Assembly (NCBI RefSeq): GCF_016765775.1
Contig: NZ_JAESVN010000014.1
Span: forward strand, 1 to 52,012
Reading direction: 5' to 3'
Length of the DNA stretch: 52,012 nt
DNA from: Szabonella alba
GTDB taxonomy: Bacteria > Pseudomonadota > Alphaproteobacteria > Rhodobacterales > Rhodobacteraceae
Below the pieces are notes generated by a model, which saw only the letters and a list, made by a program, of their open reading frames with translations, did no database searches and had not been told where the DNA came from. This document shows positions 49,987 through 52,012 of this stretch, piece after piece. The translations under genes and the position numbers were made by a program. Position 1 is the stretch's first letter; each line of letters begins with the position of its first letter.

Positions 49987-50631
49987 TCACCCGAACCGCC
50001 GCCCAGCTTCGGTGAAGGTGTACTCGTTCACGACGATCCCTTCCTCGATGGCCTCGTCCGAGGTCAGGTGGTCGTATTCAGCCTCAAGCTGGCAGTAGAG
50101 CCAGCGGGCCAGATCACGCAGCGCCTCGGTCACGATCTCTTCGGCGTCTTCGGTCGGCGGCTGCCAGGTCGGGCTGTCGCGCGTGACGTCGATCGACATC
50201 GTGTATTCGTGGTGGTAGCGCCCGCGGTGGCTGACCTCGGCGGCGAGCTGGTAGAAGTTCCGCCGCTGGATGGCCTGCAGCCGGTCGGCGATACCGTGCA
50301 GCGTTGCATCGGTCGGGGCGTAGTCCCGGATGCGCGCGGCCGCGCCCTTGGCGTGGGACCAGTAGCTTTCGAAGCAGGCCCCGTCGCCCTGGCTGCAGAA
50401 GCCGGAGAACCATATGCACGGCTTGGCCCGCGTGCCACCGCCCATGAGGCGGACGGGCGTGGTCTTCAGGCGGATACCAAGGATGTCGCAGACCCTCTCG
50501 AAATCGTCATAGACCGCGTCCCACCAATCGTCGTGGGGGCCAAGCTCGCGATACCAGCTGCGCGCCTTTTCCTTGGCGGCATCCGAGAGTTCGGGGAACT
50601 GGTAGACCGTGGTGCAGATAATCTCAGGCAT
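49987..50631 (-). CDS. Conserved plasmid protein, unknown function
   Basis: A 214-residue acidic protein with a WYRELGPHDDWWDAVYDDFERVC N-terminal segment and a SGFCSQGDGACFESYW segment. Relatives in this family are sometimes labelled as antitoxin-related, but I see no support for that here. It is cotranscribed with the preceding gene (eight-base overlap). Confidence 0.6.
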   Translation of the reverse strand: MPEIICTTVYQFPELSDAAKEKARSWYRELGPHDDWWDAVYDDFERVCDILGIRLKTTPVRLMGGGTRAKPCIWFSGFCSQGDGACFESYWSHAKGAAARIRDYAPTDATLHGIADRLQAIQRRNFYQLAAEVSHRGRYHHEYTMSIDVTRDSPTWQPPTEDAEEIVTEALRDLARWLYCQLEAEYDHLTSDEAIEEGIVVNEYTFTEAGRRFG

Positions 50632-51043
50632 GTGCGTCCTCCCCGTTCAGCGCGGCGGCCAGCCATTCTTGCGTGCTAGTACAGCCGATAGATTTGCGCG
50701 CACCGAGATCGATGACATGCCCGCCGCCTCCGAAGGCGTCGAGGCGCGGTCGGGAGCAGGTCAGGGCATACTGAAAGCCCCAGAGGCCGGTGAGATCGAG
50801 TTCGTCCGCAAGGCGCAGTACGAAGCGGATGACGGCTTCGACATCGCCGTGCTCGTCGTCATGGATCCAGAGGGTGCTGTCCTCGGGCGCGTCCTGGCGC
50901 AAGAGGTCGAAGCCTGCGACCTCCGGGTCATCGGCGTCTTGATCTGCGGCGTGAAGTTCCTGGAACAGCGCGAGCGCGCGGGCCGCCTTGTCGGGGGTGC
51001 CGACGTCGAGCAGGCATGAGAAGTGGGTGAAGTAATCCGCCAT
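50624..51043 (-). CDS. Conserved plasmid protein, unknown function
   Basis: A 139-residue acidic protein (FTHFSCLLDVGTPDKAARAL, then DSTLWIHDDEHGDVEAVIRFV). No signal or membrane segment is present. The ATG has AGAGG before it. It is part of the minus-strand accessory run. Confidence 0.6.
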   Translation of the reverse strand: MADYFTHFSCLLDVGTPDKAARALALFQELHAADQDADDPEVAGFDLLRQDAPEDSTLWIHDDEHGDVEAVIRFVLRLADELDLTGLWGFQYALTCSRPRLDAFGGGGHVIDLGARKSIGCTSTQEWLAAALNGEDAHA

Positions 51044-51117
51044 GGGGACCTCTTGAATGGGAAGACCCGGCCAAGAGGCCGGGCGCTGTGTCGGGATGAG
51101 GGGGTGGTCGGGAATGA

Positions 51118-51315
51118 TCAGCGGGCCGGATCGTCAACCGCCGTCCGTCGCGTGGCATGGGCGCAGAGTATCTGCCGGTAGAAGCGCTTCCGCGCGGCCC
51201 GGAAGCCGCGAACGGCGCGCGTGTCGGGGTGGAGCGCCCGGACCGCCGCGCGCAGGACGGTGTAGGGCGAGGCCGCCGCCGGCAAGCCGAGGCGCTGATG
51301 GGCCAGGTCGGTCAT
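51118..51315 (-). CDS. Small basic protein, unknown
   Basis: A 65-residue arginine- and alanine-rich protein (AVRALHPDTRAVRGFRAARKRFYRQIL). The ATG follows the stop of the upstream gene by a few bases with GAGG nine bases before, so it is probably cotranscribed. Confidence 0.5.
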   Translation of the reverse strand: MTDLAHQRLGLPAAASPYTVLRAAVRALHPDTRAVRGFRAARKRFYRQILCAHATRRTAVDDPAR

Positions 51316-51316
51316 G

Positions 51317-51694
51317 TCAGGTGACCTCGACCACGGGCGAGGCGAGATGCGGATCGACCTGTGCCTCGATCCGCGCCGACCGGCCCATCCAAGGCTCAGG
51401 CCGGATGGCCTTCACCCAGTCAGCAAAGCTCGGGATGAAGCCGAGGTCTTCCTTCACATGCTGCTCGCCCACCCACCGGGTCGGGATGATGCGCCCGGTC
51501 GAGAGTGTGAGGGTCGGGCCGAAAATCGTCTCGGCCATGAAGATGCCCTCGGCATGGTGGCGCAGCGCCCGGTGCCGAAAGTCCGCAGTAATCTCCTTGC
51601 TCTGGTCGAACCAGGCATGCACCGCCATGAAATCGTCGACCGTGCCGCCCCATTTCTTCACCGAGGACAGGGCGTGATGATAGGGATGTGCCAT
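51317..51694 (-). CDS. DUF6915-type conserved protein
   Basis: A 125-residue protein that resembles the DUF6915 family: YHHALSSVKKWGGTVDDFMAVHAWFDQSK, then RALRHHAEGIFMAETIFGPT and IPTRWVGEQHVKEDLG. The many His residues could bind metal, but no function is known. I place the start at 51694; the frame is open to 51937, which includes the DUF6878-like pseudogene. Function cannot be inferred. Confidence 0.7.
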   Translation of the reverse strand: MAHPYHHALSSVKKWGGTVDDFMAVHAWFDQSKEITADFRHRALRHHAEGIFMAETIFGPTLTLSTGRIIPTRWVGEQHVKEDLGFIPSFADWVKAIRPEPWMGRSARIEAQVDPHLASPVVEVT

Positions 51695-51704
51695 CGCCGC
51701 CTCC

Positions 51705-51886
51705 TCAGAAATCATGCGTGTAGAGTTCGGACGAGGTGAATCGCTCGTTGAACTCAAGATGGATGCAGCGGGCCGCGGCGTCGAAGCAGAACTCGCCCCA
51801 GGCGCCGTCGTTGTTTTCCCAGCCGCCATGGGTGTCGGAGAGGAAGTCATAGGCCAGCTGCTCGACGACATCCTCGAGAGAAAGGC
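51705..51886 (-). pseudogene. DUF6878-like gene interrupted by an IS3 element
   Basis: The C-terminal 60 residues are plain on the minus strand: LSLEDVVEQLAYDFLSDTHG, then GWENNDGAWGEFCFD and FNERFTSSEL, ending at a TGA at 51705. This matches the end of DUF6878 proteins. The N-terminal part is missing because the IS3 element begins near 51887. Confidence 0.7.
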
Positions 51887-52012
51887 TGGACCTGTCGCGG
51901 TTTGGTGCCGCTCCTTTGATAGCATAATGTGCAGCAAAGGAGACGAACTATGGGCACGGGAAGAACGGATGAATTTCGCAAAGACGCGGTGCGAATTGCA
52001 CTGACCAGCGGG
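51887..52012 (+). mobile_element. Left end of another IS3-family element
   Basis: The probable terminal end begins with TGGACCTGTCGCGGTTTGG near 51887; AAAGGAG then precedes the ATG at 51950. It runs off the window. It is distinct from the IS3 element at position 1, whose OrfA sequence differs. Confidence 0.7.
51950..52012 (+). CDS. IS3-family transposase OrfA, N-terminal fragment
   Basis: The 21 visible residues (MGTGRTDEFRKDAVRIALTS) match the opening of an IS3-type OrfA with its HTH following outside the window. AAAGGAG lies eight bases upstream of the ATG. Whether the element is intact cannot be judged. Confidence 0.7.
   Translation, partial: MGTGRTDEFRKDAVRIALTSG

Noticed and set aside
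1-52012. CRISPR arrays, tRNA or rRNA genes, attachment-site repeats
   Set aside because: I saw no regularly spaced repeats, cloverleaf genes or paired att-like repeats.

Overview
The window is GC-rich alphaproteobacterial DNA, most likely Rhodobacteraceae (Paracoccus or a relative). That placement is inferred from gene families and codon use, because no rRNA or housekeeping marker is present. It reads as a mobile-element mosaic: two blocks of conjugative plasmid or ICE backbone lie on either side of a catabolic island, and insertion sequences or their relics sit at most of the joints. Both window edges cut IS3-family elements. I see no tRNA, rRNA or CRISPR array.

Layout. 1-400: partial IS3 element, a broken HTH (excisionase-like) fragment and an IS5-like transposase tail. 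400-5315: a minus-strand operon (carbon-nitrogen hydrolase, then TRAP transporter dctP-dctQ-dctM) facing a divergent LysR regulator. 5375-6355: decayed ISL3-family transposase. 6463-7991: overlapping ridA-type and DegT-type aminotransferase genes. 8314-15673: conjugative-element backbone with an HTH protein, a secreted Cys-containing protein, a Fic protein, small unknowns, a VirB1-like lytic transglycosylase, VirB2, VirB3 and a VirB4 cut off before Walker B. 15674-18172: an IS21-family element with a frameshifted istA. 18173-21243: a 3'-truncated M20 peptidase, a LacI regulator and a dihydroxyphthalate-decarboxylase-like protein. 21492-26755: GntR regulator, a second TRAP operon and a homoserine-dehydrogenase-like SAF protein. 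26756-29765: an IS66 element inserted in the opposite strand of an older, decayed IS66, next to a decayed DUF2493-like fragment. 29813-41011: a catabolic cluster (beta-hydroxyacid dehydrogenase, carboxymuconolactone-decarboxylase-like protein, SDR, zinc alcohol dehydrogenase, a two-domain alpha/beta hydrolase, aldehyde dehydrogenase, a third TRAP system, GntR, metallo-beta-lactamase-fold hydrolase). 41099-51886: plasmid/ICE accessory genes (WGR, DUF2493, Toprim, a 1451-residue strawberry-notch helicase/methylase, a RES-Xre toxin-antitoxin pair plus an unlisted 59-residue gene, several small conserved unknowns) ending in a gene broken by an IS3 element.

How it fits together. The catabolic parts pair importers for organic acids with soluble enzymes and local regulators. 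The 29.8-41 kb cluster looks like a complete pathway for an imported ester or lactone-like acid, with a recurring GATTGTCTG motif in three of its intergenic regions as the candidate GntR site. The conjugation genes share a 28-31 bp promoter-like element in three places, which suggests one regulon. The truncated virB4, the truncated peptidase and the missing target duplication at the IS21 element show that the backbone and the catabolic DNA were joined by rearrangement, so this copy of the transfer system is probably not functional on its own.
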